NCBI RefSeq assembly: GCF_001590685.1
Contig: NZ_CP014616.1
Span: 598,501-662,500 of the forward strand
Length of the DNA stretch: 64,000 bases
Direction: 5' to 3'
Source: Sporosarcina psychrophila
GTDB lineage: Bacteria > Bacillota > Bacilli > Bacillales_A > Planococcaceae
Shown here: positions 53,469-62,815 of the stretch, in pieces
How the letters are laid out: the number at the start of each line of letters is the position of its first letter
How positions within the stretch are numbered: the first letter of the stretch is position 1
Notes under the pieces: generated by a model
Database searches by the model: none
Told to the model about the DNA's origin: nothing
Seen by the model: only the letters and a program-made list of their open reading frames with translations
Position numbers and translations under genes: made by a program

Positions 53469-55280
53469 ATGAAGAAAAGTTTATTGACGATTTTAATAGC
53501 AATTATGGTGGTATTGGCCGGATGTGTAAGTACGAAATCGGATGTTTCCGATAAAAAGAATGACAATACAGAACCAAAGACGGATAAAAGTAAGGTGGTC
53601 ATCGAACTTCTGGGTATGGGTTCTGGGGAAGAAGATATGAATATTGTACGAGATCAGCTTATAAAAAATGGCTTTGATGTGAAATTGAATATTCAGCCTG
53701 ATTACGGAAGCTTCACTGCACAGAAAGATGCAGGGAATTATGATGTTGCATTATCTAGCTGGACGACAGTTACGGGGAACCCCGATTATGCTGTTCGAGC
53801 ACTGTTCAAATCAGACGGTGATAACAGTATTATGGCTGATGATGAAGTTGATGCATTGATTGAAAAGGCAAGTACAGAAACGTCTGATGAGTTTGCAGAG
53901 ACATACAAGCAATTAGAACAGCGTTTAGTGTTTGACAAAGCTTACATTGCACCTCTTTATAATTCATTTAAAGCACAGGGAGTTAATAAAGACATTCTCG
54001 ACGTAGACACAGTTAGGCTTGCTAAATCACGTGCAATTGCCTGGGAACCTATTGATTTCATTGACAAATCTAAAAGAGATACGGATCCATTAATCATTCA
54101 GCAAGCTATTGGAACTTTGACGTCCCTCGATCCTATTAAAGGGAACGATGGATCTATCAATACATTGAATACAAATATGTATGTGCGTCTCGTCAACTTG
54201 ACAGATGATGACGTTGTTGTTTCAGACGGCTCATTATCTTATAATCACAGCATCGCAGAGGGCAATTCAGATTATTACTTCCTTCTTCGTGATGATATCA
54301 ATTTTGCGTCAATTACAGACGGAAAAGCTGTAGATACTGGTGAACGCGTAGGAGCGGACGATGTCATCTTCTCGATGAATCGTGCAAAAGACCCGAATTC
54401 AGTACCGGATCACCGTACGTATAGTTTACATGAACATATTAACGAAGTGGAAGTAGTCACAGATCTATCTGATCTCGATATTTTGCAATCAGGAAGTGAT
54501 GCAACAGTCAGAGAAGGGCTTGAGAAGAACTTGGATGTGAAAATCGGGGAGCTTGTTTCTGATAAAAAAGAAGCCGATAATGCGACTGGGAAATATCAAG
54601 TGGTAAAAATGACAACAACAGCTCCATTCCCACAAGTACTGAACTATTTAGCTCACCAATCTGCGGGGATTGTCTCGAAAAAACAAGTTGAGAGTATTAA
54701 TACGTATGATGTTTCTTCGTTTGATGTGAGTAAAGACATTCCTTACGGAGATCAGAACACAGTCATAGAGGGTGCTAAATACAACAATACATTGTACGCG
54801 AGTGGCCCATACATTTTGTCACACAAAAATGATTACGAAGGTATTTTCTATAAAAACCCTGCTTATATGGTGGGGACAGAGCACGAACCGAAAATTTCAA
54901 ATGTAACAGTTCGCTTCATCCAAGATCCGGACAGCACGCTTTCAGCTTTACGCAATGGTGAAATCCATATTTTCAACGGAGTCCCAGAAACAAAATACGA
55001 CGTGGTTGAAGGTGACAGCAAACTATTCTTGCAAAAAAATGATAGTAATGCTGTAAGTTACTTGCTTTTCAATACAAAAAATCGTGAAGTATCAACGAGT
55101 GAAGAGTTAAGAAAAGCCGTTCTTTACTCTATCAACCAAGATGAAATTCTGAATTTCTATCAAGGGAACAAGAAGAAGGCTGTTTCTACGGTCAGCCCAC
55201 TGGTAGACACAGGGAATGAATTGAAGGCAGATCCAGCTAAAGTTCAAGAGTTTCTGAATGATTATAAAGCGGGTAACTAA
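53469..55280 (+). CDS. substrate-binding lipoprotein, SBP_bac_5 fold in circularly permuted order
   Basis: The protein has 603 residues, with AAGGGGGAA before its ATG. Lipobox LAGC, lipidated Cys at 19. Residues about 42-196 match the usual C-terminal part of peptide-binding proteins: MNIVRDQLIKNGFDVKLNIQ, NYDVALSSWTTVTGNPDYAV, EQRLVFDKAYIAPLYNSFK. Residues about 207-603 match the usual N-terminal and middle part: IGTLTSLDPIKGNDG, YYFLLRDDINFASITDGKAV, RVGADDVIFSMNRAK, and near the end ELRKAVLYSINQDEI and ADPAKVQEFLNDYKAGN. In classic members the piece found here at the N-terminus follows exactly after that last motif. A strong terminator follows. Confidence 0.85.
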   Translation: MKKSLLTILIAIMVVLAGCVSTKSDVSDKKNDNTEPKTDKSKVVIELLGMGSGEEDMNIVRDQLIKNGFDVKLNIQPDYGSFTAQKDAGNYDVALSSWTTVTGNPDYAVRALFKSDGDNSIMADDEVDALIEKASTETSDEFAETYKQLEQRLVFDKAYIAPLYNSFKAQGVNKDILDVDTVRLAKSRAIAWEPIDFIDKSKRDTDPLIIQQAIGTLTSLDPIKGNDGSINTLNTNMYVRLVNLTDDDVVVSDGSLSYNHSIAEGNSDYYFLLRDDINFASITDGKAVDTGERVGADDVIFSMNRAKDPNSVPDHRTYSLHEHINEVEVVTDLSDLDILQSGSDATVREGLEKNLDVKIGELVSDKKEADNATGKYQVVKMTTTAPFPQVLNYLAHQSAGIVSKKQVESINTYDVSSFDVSKDIPYGDQNTVIEGAKYNNTLYASGPYILSHKNDYEGIFYKNPAYMVGTEHEPKISNVTVRFIQDPDSTLSALRNGEIHIFNGVPETKYDVVEGDSKLFLQKNDSNAVSYLLFNTKNREVSTSEELRKAVLYSINQDEILNFYQGNKKKAVSTVSPLVDTGNELKADPAKVQEFLNDYKAGN

Positions 55281-55303
55281 TATCTATTCGTATTATTAAT
55301 GAA

Positions 55304-55349
55304 GTGAGACTAAATCCGTTGTTACTAGGATTTAGTCTCACATTTTTTT
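55304..55349 (+). terminator. terminator of the importer operon
   Basis: GTGAGACTAAATCC pairs perfectly with its complement around a 10-nt loop, followed by seven T. Confidence 0.9.
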
Positions 55350-55358
55350 ATTCATATT

Positions 55359-55529
55359 TTACTTTTCTGTCGACCGATAAAAATCAATCATCGCTTTTTT
55401 TCGGTCACCGAGGGTTGCGAACTCACGGGATAATTCTTCATGAAAGCCGTTTTGATCGATCGTTCTTTTTTTTATTTTTTCGGATAAGGTCTCGTTTTTG
55501 TTTGCATCTCGTTCATTGTCTTGTTTCAT
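55359..55529 (-). CDS. small hydrophilic protein, unknown function
   Basis: I chose ATG 55529 (56 residues), 8 nt after GAGGAGGT; a longer frame has no RBS. The product is charged and helical (NETLSEKIKKRTIDQNGFHE, LSREFATLGDRKKAMIDFYR) with no Cys, signal or membrane segment. It stands alone. No family recognised. Confidence 0.65.
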   Translation of the reverse strand: MKQDNERDANKNETLSEKIKKRTIDQNGFHEELSREFATLGDRKKAMIDFYRSTEK

Positions 55530-55704
55530 TAAAATACCTCCTCGTATATTAGAACCAGTTCTTTTTAATATGGCTCGGGAGGACAAATTCATTCATAATT
55601 GTGAAAAAGCTATAAAAGGATATGTCACATCATGTTATGTTAAGTCGAATATAGGGTAAATAGTGTATACTTGAACCATTAGAATGCGGAAGAAGGAGAT
55701 TGAC

Positions 55705-57174
55705 ATGAGTTCGAAATATGCGGATGACAGCTTGGCTTTACATACGGATTTATACCAAATCAATATGGCGGAATCATACTGGGCGGATGGAATACATGAA
55801 CGAAAAGCGGTTTTTGAACTTTTTTTCAGAAATTTGCCGTTCGGTAATGGCTATGCGTTATTTGCGGGGCTTGAGCGAGTTCTCGATTATTTAAGAGGGT
55901 TTCATTTTAGTGAAAGTGATCTTGCTTACTTAAAGGATGATCTCGGCTATGAAGACGACTTCACCTCTTATCTAAAGGAGCTACGTTTTACAGGCACTGT
56001 TTATTCCATGGCTGAAGGGGAGCTGGTTTTTGCGAATGAACCTATTATTCGCGTGGAATCGACACTTATCGAAGCACAGCTGATTGAGACCGCTCTACTT
56101 AATATCGTTAATTATCAGACGCTTATTGCGACGAAAGCAAGCCGCATCAAACAAGTCGTCAAAGACGAAATAGTGATGGAATTTGGCAGTCGGCGTGCAC
56201 ACGAGATGGATGCGGCGATATGGGGTGCACGTGCTACGTTCATTGGCGGCGTTGAAGCGACAAGTAATGTCCGCGCTGGGAAAAGATTCGATATTCCTGT
56301 AGCGGGGACGCATGCTCATTCAATGATTCAAGCTTATAAAAGTGAATACGAAGCATTCCATTCATACGCTAAACGTCATAAGGACTGTGTTTTCCTTGTC
56401 GATACGTATAATACAGTAAAAATAGGCATTCCGACGGCAATCCAAGTAGCTAAAGAACTTGGTGATAAAATCAATTTCATCGGCGTTCGTTTAGATAGCG
56501 GTGATATTTCATTCCTATCCAAGGAAGCGCGCCGTATGTTGGATGAAGCTGGATTCTTGGATGCGAAAGTTTTCGTTTCAAATGACTTGGATGAATATAC
56601 AATTCTCAACTTGAAAGCACAAGGTGCAAGGGTAGACGTATGGGGAATTGGAACGAAATTGATCACAGCGTACGACCAGCCTGCACTTGGGGCCGTCTAT
56701 AAAATTGTTTCCATAGAAAACGATGCCGGTGAAATGGAAGATACGATTAAAATTTCGTCGACAACCGAAAAAGTAACGACGCCTGGACGTAAAAAGTTAT
56801 ACAGAATTATTGACCGAGAAAATGGTAAGGCAGAAGGGGATTATATTACGATGTATGATGAAAATCCCGCATCCGAGAAACGCATCAAAATGTTCCACCC
56901 CGTCCATACATTCATCTCGAAGTTTGTTACGAATTTTGAAGCGAAGGACTTACACGTCAAAGTCGTGGAACAAGGGGTTATCATCTATAATAATCCGACT
57001 CTTCAACAAATGCGTGATTACGCAAAAGACAACTTGGAGTTATTATGGGATGAATATAAACGATCCCTTAATCCAGAAGAGTATCCGGTCGACTTAAGCC
57101 AAAAATGTTGGGACAATAAGATGCGCAATATCCAGGAAGTCCAGGAAATGGTGGAAGACTTTATTAATGGCTAA
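55705..57174 (+). CDS. pncB: nicotinate phosphoribosyltransferase
   Basis: I place the start at ATG 55705 (489 residues), behind GAAGGAGATTGAC. NAPRTase type II: LHTDLYQINMAESYWADGIH at the start, MEFGSRRAHEMDAAIWGARA near 160, GTHAHSMIQAYKSEYEAF near 203 with the catalytic His region, and GVRLDSGDISFLSKEARRML near 268. It converts nicotinate and PRPP to nicotinate mononucleotide. It forms an operon with nadE, 15 nt downstream, giving a compact NAD salvage unit. Confidence 0.93.
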   Translation: MSSKYADDSLALHTDLYQINMAESYWADGIHERKAVFELFFRNLPFGNGYALFAGLERVLDYLRGFHFSESDLAYLKDDLGYEDDFTSYLKELRFTGTVYSMAEGELVFANEPIIRVESTLIEAQLIETALLNIVNYQTLIATKASRIKQVVKDEIVMEFGSRRAHEMDAAIWGARATFIGGVEATSNVRAGKRFDIPVAGTHAHSMIQAYKSEYEAFHSYAKRHKDCVFLVDTYNTVKIGIPTAIQVAKELGDKINFIGVRLDSGDISFLSKEARRMLDEAGFLDAKVFVSNDLDEYTILNLKAQGARVDVWGIGTKLITAYDQPALGAVYKIVSIENDAGEMEDTIKISSTTEKVTTPGRKKLYRIIDRENGKAEGDYITMYDENPASEKRIKMFHPVHTFISKFVTNFEAKDLHVKVVEQGVIIYNNPTLQQMRDYAKDNLELLWDEYKRSLNPEEYPVDLSQKCWDNKMRNIQEVQEMVEDFING

Positions 57175-57189
57175 GGAGGTTTGTTGAAG

Positions 57190-58014
57190 TTGACATTACA
57201 AGATAGAATTATCGCTGAGTTAAAGGCGCAGCCAATCATTGAACCTAAAGAGGAAATTCGGAAATCGATTGACTTCATGAAAGAATATGTAAGGGAAAAC
57301 CCATTTTTAAATGGTTTTGTTCTTGGAATTTCAGGTGGGCAAGACTCGACGCTTGTCGGGAAACTTGCTCAACTCGCTGTTGATGAATTAAATGATGAAG
57401 AGGAAACTAAGCGATTTAAATTCATTGCAATCCGGTTGCCTTATGGTTCTCAGTTTGACGAGGAGGATTGCCAGGATGCATTGGAATTCATTAAGCCGTC
57501 TCTAATCTACACGATTAACATAAAAGAAGCTGTCGATGCGAGTGAACGTGCATTGACTGCAGGTGGCGTTACGTTGACCGATTTTGCTAAAGGAAACGAA
57601 AAAGCACGGGAACGTATGAAGGTTCAATACTCAGTTGCGGCCATGCATGATTGTATTGTTCTCGGGAGTGATCATGCAGCGGAAGCCATTACCGGATTTT
57701 ATACGAAATTCGGGGATGGCGGTGCAGACCTTATGCCGATCTACAGGCTGAACAAACGGCAAGGGAAACAACTACTTAAGGAACTTGGATGCCCTGAACA
57801 TCTCTACTTGAAAGTTCCGACAGCGGATCTTGAAGAAAACAGACCGGCTATTCCTGATGAAGTAGCGCTTGGTGTCACCTATGACGATATCGATAATTAT
57901 CTTGAAGGTAAAAAGTTGCCGGAGGGATCCCGTACAGCAATCGAGAATCATTTTCTCCGTTCAAAGCATAAACGGCATATGCCGATTACAATTTTTGATG
58001 ATTTTTGGAAATGA
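57190..58014 (+). CDS. nadE: NH3-dependent NAD+ synthetase
   Basis: The in-frame starts are TTG codons at 57181, 57184 and 57190. I prefer 57190 (274 residues), because it is about 10 nt from AAGGAGG and gives the family-length N-terminus. N-type ATP pyrophosphatase motif [20 protein letters not shown] near 42, and [20 protein letters not shown] near 158. There is no glutaminase domain, so ammonia is the amide donor. It completes the pathway started by pncB. Confidence 0.92.
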   Translation: MTLQDRIIAELKAQPIIEPKEEIRKSIDFMKEYVRENPFLNGFVLGISGGQDSTLVGKLAQLAVDELNDEEETKRFKFIAIRLPYGSQFDEEDCQDALEFIKPSLIYTINIKEAVDASERALTAGGVTLTDFAKGNEKARERMKVQYSVAAMHDCIVLGSDHAAEAITGFYTKFGDGGADLMPIYRLNKRQGKQLLKELGCPEHLYLKVPTADLEENRPAIPDEVALGVTYDDIDNYLEGKKLPEGSRTAIENHFLRSKHKRHMPITIFDDFWK

Positions 58015-58017
58015 CTT

Positions 58018-58052
58018 CAGGGGGCTCCTTATTGGGGCTCCTTTTTATTTTC
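58018..58052 (+). terminator. weak terminator after nadE
   Basis: AGGGGGC can pair with GGCTCCT (one G-U), followed by TTTTTATTTT. GGGGCTCC also occurs twice as a direct repeat here. Confidence 0.45.
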
Positions 58053-58157
58053 TAATCAGTGCTTAAGTTGTGTGAGAATTAGATATCCTGTATTATAAAG
58101 GTATGTTTTGTTAATTTTCGGACAAATTTAGCGTAATAGACAATTGGGGGAATTGAA

Positions 58158-59108
58158 ATGACACATAAAGAGATGATTGAAAAAGTCTTAACCAATATCG
58201 AAAAAGTGATGATTGGGAAAAGAGATATCGCCGAATTAAGTGTTACCGCACTTCTTGCCCGAGGGCATGTCCTACTTGAAGACGTGCCAGGTGTTGGAAA
58301 AACGATGATGGTAAAAGCATTGGCTAAGTCAATTGGGGCAGATTTTAAGCGAATTCAATTTACACCGGACTTACTTCCTTCCGATGTTCTAGGCGTTTCA
58401 ATTTATAACCCTAAAGAAATGGAATTTGAATTTAGGCCAGGACCCATCATGGGGAATATTATTCTAGCCGATGAAATTAATAGGACTTCGCCAAAGACGC
58501 AATCCTCTCTATTGGAAGGGATGGAAGAGTCCACCGTGACGATAGATGGAGAAACGATGCGAATTCCGCAACCCTTTTTTGTCATGGCAACACAAAATCC
58601 GATTGAATATGAAGGTACATACCCGCTACCTGAAGCGCAACTTGACCGTTTTCTATTTAAACTGAAGATGGGTTATCCGACGAAAATGGAAGAGATTGAA
58701 GTACTTGATCGTGCGGAGAAGGCCGTTCCAATTGACACATTAGAAACCGTAGTATCACTTGAAGAATTAATCGAACTCCAAAAGGCTGTAACAGAAGTTA
58801 AAGTCGATAATACTATTAAGTCCTATATCGTAGAATGTGCTTCGCAGACGCGTGATAATCCCTATGTCTATTTAGGTGTAAGTCCCCGAGGATCTCTTGC
58901 GCTTATGAAGGCATGTCAGGCGTATGCGATGATAAAAGGGAGAACTTACGTTACACCGGATGATGTTCAGTACTTATCGCCATTCGTTTTTGGACATCGC
59001 ATGATTTTACGCCCTGAAGCCAAGTATGAAGGGATTTCCACTTCGGAAATTATAGAACGAATTTTGATGAAAGTACGTGTACCTGTAGATAAGGTTCAGC
59101 TGAAATGA
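58158..59108 (+). CDS. yeaC: MoxR-type AAA+ ATPase
   Basis: The protein has 316 residues, with TTGGGGGAA before its ATG. MoxR AAA+ core: Walker A VPGVGKTMMVKALAKS near 43, Walker B IILADEINRTSPKTQSSLLE near 108, sensor 1 MATQNPIEYEGTYPLPEAQL near 145, and a C-terminal lid (SPRGSLALMKACQAYAMIKG). MoxR proteins act as chaperone-like partners of DUF58 or VWA proteins. It overlaps the DUF58 gene by 4 nt. The B. subtilis order yeaC-yeaD-yebA-guaA is conserved. Confidence 0.92.
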   Translation: MTHKEMIEKVLTNIEKVMIGKRDIAELSVTALLARGHVLLEDVPGVGKTMMVKALAKSIGADFKRIQFTPDLLPSDVLGVSIYNPKEMEFEFRPGPIMGNIILADEINRTSPKTQSSLLEGMEESTVTIDGETMRIPQPFFVMATQNPIEYEGTYPLPEAQLDRFLFKLKMGYPTKMEEIEVLDRAEKAVPIDTLETVVSLEELIELQKAVTEVKVDNTIKSYIVECASQTRDNPYVYLGVSPRGSLALMKACQAYAMIKGRTYVTPDDVQYLSPFVFGHRMILRPEAKYEGISTSEIIERILMKVRVPVDKVQLK

Positions 59109-60310
59109 CAACTGCTAGGAAAATGATTGATATTTCGAGCCGGTTACTATTTGTTTTGTTCGTCTTGGTTTCTACATTTGTTTTTGCCATGTTCCAAGGC
59201 GGCATGGTCAGTTGGACTATTTTTTATATTATATTGCCTTTTATAATCTATTCTCTATTACTATTTTTCTATCCAATGTCGAAAATGACTGTGGAACGTA
59301 CCATTCGGACACCTCATGTGCAAAATGGTGAGAAGTTGATTGTTTCTTTATCTATTAAACGTAAAGATCGATTTCCCTTACTTTATACCGTTGTAAGTGA
59401 ACAGTGGGCAGAGCCCGAAATAGTTGTTTTGGCAGGTGAAAAGTTAAAACGCCTGTTTGTTTTTGGATTCCGTCAAGAAGTTGAGTGGGAATACGAAATC
59501 GAAAAAATACCCAGGGGTGAACATATACTTCAAGGGGTGAAAGTTGAGATTTCCGACTTTTTTGGATGGCTCCGAAAAACGAAATTTATTGAAGTAGAGA
59601 ATATGATTCTAGTGTATCCCAAAATGACAGGTATTCATTATGTACCATTTAATACACAATATGACCAAGGTACGATGGCCTCGCCATTAAATATCGTCAA
59701 AGATACGACGATGGCAACGGGTGTACGCAATTACCAGTCAGGTGATCGGGTGACATGGATTCATTGGAAATCGTTTGCTAGAACGCAGACCTTGATGACA
59801 AAGGAGTTTGAAGATAGACGATCACAAGAGTTATTTATAATCATGGATGGCAGAGAGTCGAAAATGTTTGAGGAGCTAGTAGAACTTACTGCTTCAATAT
59901 TGAAAGAAGCATCAAATCATCAGGCAGATCTTGCCTTGATGACGACGGGTCCTAAACCCTCCTTATTCCCATTTATACAGTCGGAAGAGCAACTTCATAT
60001 GGCATTGGTTCACTTGGCAAAGATTAAGCCTGCGAATGAAGCATCATTAGCTGACTTTGGAACCACGTTTCAACACGGGGGCAGTATTGTATTGATCACG
60101 GGGAACCCCGATGGGCCTTTCATACAATCAGTCCTGCTAAGTGTGGACAACGTTGAATCTATCATTTGCATGGTCGTAGTGAAACGTGATGATCCAGCAT
60201 TGCAAAGGATTGAAGAGGATATTAGACTTGCAAAATCGAAGGGAATTACCGTGCATTTATTAGAACAGAAGCAGTTTTCAGATGCTTTTAAAGAGGCGGT
60301 GCGATTATGA
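59105..60310 (+). CDS. yeaD: DUF58 protein
   Basis: The protein has 401 residues. Two N-terminal membrane helices (SRLLFVLFVLVSTFVFAMFQ, WTIFYIILPFIIYSLLLFFY) are followed by a cytosolic part. The DUF58 motif VRNYQSGDRVTWIHWKSFAR lies near 200, then a VWA-like fold (ELFIIMDGRESKMFEELVEL). Overlaps of 4 nt with both the MoxR gene and the transglutaminase gene indicate coupled translation. It probably forms a membrane complex with both; function unknown. Confidence 0.9.
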   Translation: MTTARKMIDISSRLLFVLFVLVSTFVFAMFQGGMVSWTIFYIILPFIIYSLLLFFYPMSKMTVERTIRTPHVQNGEKLIVSLSIKRKDRFPLLYTVVSEQWAEPEIVVLAGEKLKRLFVFGFRQEVEWEYEIEKIPRGEHILQGVKVEISDFFGWLRKTKFIEVENMILVYPKMTGIHYVPFNTQYDQGTMASPLNIVKDTTMATGVRNYQSGDRVTWIHWKSFARTQTLMTKEFEDRRSQELFIIMDGRESKMFEELVELTASILKEASNHQADLALMTTGPKPSLFPFIQSEEQLHMALVHLAKIKPANEASLADFGTTFQHGGSIVLITGNPDGPFIQSVLLSVDNVESIICMVVVKRDDPALQRIEEDIRLAKSKGITVHLLEQKQFSDAFKEAVRL

Positions 60311-62493
60311 CTGGAGCGCGAATTGATAGGCAACTGCTACTAATTCTTTATATACTGGCATTGATTCTTTTAAGGGAATGGCTAATTCCGGTTATTGAAT
60401 TGACCAATTCAGATCATTTAACACTGTTTTTATTATTTGTGGCGCTATCATTTTTTTTGGCCTTAATTAAAGCAAAGTGGTGGATAGTCGTTCCTACAAA
60501 GATTATTTTCATTGTAGTAGCGACCCATTATGTATTTTTTGAAAAGGTACTATTTACAAAGGAAACACTAGTATATGTATCAGGTGACTTCCTTTCGAAT
60601 GCCCCAATTATCATGAATGGTGACTGGGAAAGTATTACGAATCCATTTAGAACTGTGTTGTTTTTCGCGCTACTGTGGATGACGACCTATCTTATCCGTC
60701 ATTGGATTGAAGTAAGGAAAAGTATTTTGCTATTTTATATCATGACTATTCTATTTATAGCGTTCATTGATACGTTCGGTGGATATGCTGCAGGTGGCGC
60801 TATTTTCCGAATTATGGTGACGGGGTTATTACTTCTTGGTTTACTTGCGATTACTAGGCTTGCGGAGAAGCACAACACATCAGTTCCAACAGGTGCATTC
60901 CTAGCGATATCCGTTCCACTTCTTTTCGCAGTTGTTGTGAGTGGAACGCTTGCCAACATTCTTCCGAAACAAGATCCCATCTGGCCAGATCCGCTACCTT
61001 ATTTTGAGTCATTTGTGCAAGGGAGTGGGGAAGGTGGGGTGGCTAAAAGTGGATACGATACGAATGATTCCACATTGGGTGGTTCGTTTGTGCAGGATTC
61101 TACATTAGTCATTGAAGCAAAAGTGGCTAATGAACAATACTGGAAAATTGAAACGAAAAACACATACACCTCAAAAGGTTGGGAACAGGTATCTGTTGAC
61201 GATTCCCAGACTAGTTATACTCCTGGTATGGAGATAGGGGAAATTGCGAGTCAAGGAAATGTGGACGCTGCAGCCCAACAACTTGCGGATTTGAAGGTGT
61301 CGGAAGACTTTTCTTTCATCGTTTATCCTTATGGGATGAATAAAGTATACGCAACAAAGGATGTTGTTTTTCAATACTTGGAAGGAGCAGGAAAGTACAG
61401 TACAGAAATCGAGGGCAAGGAAGGGGTCCTAGATTCGTATCAAGTCGAATTCACCGAGCCTGATTACAGCTTGAAAAAATTAAGGGCTACTAGGATGGGA
61501 GATTTTTCAGAGGTAGCTGAAGATTTAACTCAGTACCTACAACTTCCAGAGCAATTACCTGAACGGGTGGAGGAACTTGCAAAAAACATAACAGAAAATC
61601 AGGAAAGTGTTTACGAGAAGACGAAGGCAATCGAAAAGTACTTTGGAAGAAATGGCTTTGTTTATACTCAGCAAGGTGTCGCTATTCCAAAAGCAGGCGA
61701 TGATTATGTAGATCAGTTCCTCTTTGATACCAAACAGGGATACTGCGATAACTTTTCCACGTCTATGGTTGTCATGTTGCGCTCGATTGATATTCCAGCA
61801 CGTTGGGTAAAAGGTTTTGCTCCCGGAGAATTTGTCTTAAATGACGAAGGGGAGAAAGTTTATCAAATTACGAATAATGAGGCGCATTCATGGGTTGAAG
61901 CATATATGCCTGGTATTGGCTGGATGCCATACGAACCGACAATTGGATTTAGTAGCTTAACGGATATTGAATATGATATCGAGTTGAACCTTGATGATAC
62001 ACTAACACCGGAAGTGAAAAAGCCTGAACAACCAAAGAAAGAGCAGGCTGAAAAAACGGTTAAAGCAGATAGGAACTTCAAAAATAGTGAGATTTTCAAA
62101 ACTATGGGTACTTGGATCCGGAATAATATGTGGATAATAGGTGTGATTGTGTTAATAGTCATTTTTGCCGGCTGGCGAATATTCGTTAGTAGGGTAAAGT
62201 GGCTGCCTAAAGTGCTAGTTTATGTCCATCGTACTAAACAAGAAGATTGGTTAACATTTACAAAGCGCTATAACAGTTTATTGAAACAACTGGATCGTTC
62301 TGGTTTGAAGCGGGCAACTGGTATGACATTATCTGATTATGCAACGAGTGTTGACAACTACTTCGGTGGAGAAAGAATGAAAATGCTTACAACTGCATAT
62401 GAAAAGGGTTTTTACGGTGGAAATATAACTGAACACGAATGGGTAGTGTTGCGGGAAATATGGGAAGATTTAATCAATAGGTCTTCGGGTTGA
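60307..62493 (+). CDS. yebA: transglutaminase-like membrane protein (TgpA/YebA type)
   Basis: The protein has 728 residues. About five N-terminal membrane helices (to about residue 225) precede an extracytoplasmic transglutaminase-like domain with catalytic Cys in KQGYCDNFSTSMVVMLRS near 478, His in EAHSWVEAYMPGIGWMPYEP near 523, and the Asp nearby. A last membrane helix (NNMWIIGVIVLIVIFAGWRI near 605) is followed by a DUF4129-type cytosolic tail ending near LREIWEDLINRSSG. The catalytic triad looks intact. It is the third gene of the MoxR-DUF58 operon, as in B. subtilis. Confidence 0.9.
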   Translation: MTGARIDRQLLLILYILALILLREWLIPVIELTNSDHLTLFLLFVALSFFLALIKAKWWIVVPTKIIFIVVATHYVFFEKVLFTKETLVYVSGDFLSNAPIIMNGDWESITNPFRTVLFFALLWMTTYLIRHWIEVRKSILLFYIMTILFIAFIDTFGGYAAGGAIFRIMVTGLLLLGLLAITRLAEKHNTSVPTGAFLAISVPLLFAVVVSGTLANILPKQDPIWPDPLPYFESFVQGSGEGGVAKSGYDTNDSTLGGSFVQDSTLVIEAKVANEQYWKIETKNTYTSKGWEQVSVDDSQTSYTPGMEIGEIASQGNVDAAAQQLADLKVSEDFSFIVYPYGMNKVYATKDVVFQYLEGAGKYSTEIEGKEGVLDSYQVEFTEPDYSLKKLRATRMGDFSEVAEDLTQYLQLPEQLPERVEELAKNITENQESVYEKTKAIEKYFGRNGFVYTQQGVAIPKAGDDYVDQFLFDTKQGYCDNFSTSMVVMLRSIDIPARWVKGFAPGEFVLNDEGEKVYQITNNEAHSWVEAYMPGIGWMPYEPTIGFSSLTDIEYDIELNLDDTLTPEVKKPEQPKKEQAEKTVKADRNFKNSEIFKTMGTWIRNNMWIIGVIVLIVIFAGWRIFVSRVKWLPKVLVYVHRTKQEDWLTFTKRYNSLLKQLDRSGLKRATGMTLSDYATSVDNYFGGERMKMLTTAYEKGFYGGNITEHEWVVLREIWEDLINRSSG

Positions 62494-62541
62494 TTTTTGT
62501 CGTAAATAGAAGTAAGATGAAAAAAGAACAAGCCCAAGGTG

Positions 62542-62612
62542 CCCTCATATATATCCGATAATACGGTTCGGATGTTTCTACAAGTTACCGAAAATGACTT
62601 GGCTATGAAGGT
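62542..62612 (+). ncRNA. purine riboswitch, guanine type (variant)
   Basis: P1 starts near CCCTCATATATA and closes near TATGAAGG. P2 is ATCCGA with TTCGGAT around a TAATACGG-type loop. J2/3 is GTTTCTAC and P3 is AAGTTACCGAAAATGACTT. The closing GGCTATG keeps the C that specifies guanine (position 74 in xpt numbering); the neighbouring A of the usual GACTATG is G. It is followed by a terminator and guaA. Confidence 0.85.
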
Positions 62613-62664
62613 GGATTTAGCTCATTGATATATGAGCTTTGTTCGCTTTTTTATAGATGATGAG

Positions 62665-62698
62665 ACGCGCAGAAAGCTGGACTTTCTGACGCGTTTTT
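62665..62698 (+). terminator. riboswitch-controlled terminator before guaA
   Basis: ACGCGCAGAAAG pairs with CTTTCTGACGCG (12 bp) around a 5-nt loop, followed by TTTTT. A smaller GCTCAT/ATGAGC hairpin at 62620-62637 may belong to the alternative fold. Confidence 0.85.
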
Positions 62699-62815
62699 CT
62701 CTATTTGAAAAGGCCTTGTGGAACGTTTGGAATATAGTTATGTTGCACGATGAAAAAATTGGTAAAATAGCCGGAAAAGGCTGGAATAATAAAATTAAAA
62801 GGAGGTTGTATCATC

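Noticed and set aside
57181..57189. Earlier TTG starts for nadE
   Set aside because: They lie directly on or next to the AAGGAGG, leaving no spacing for initiation.
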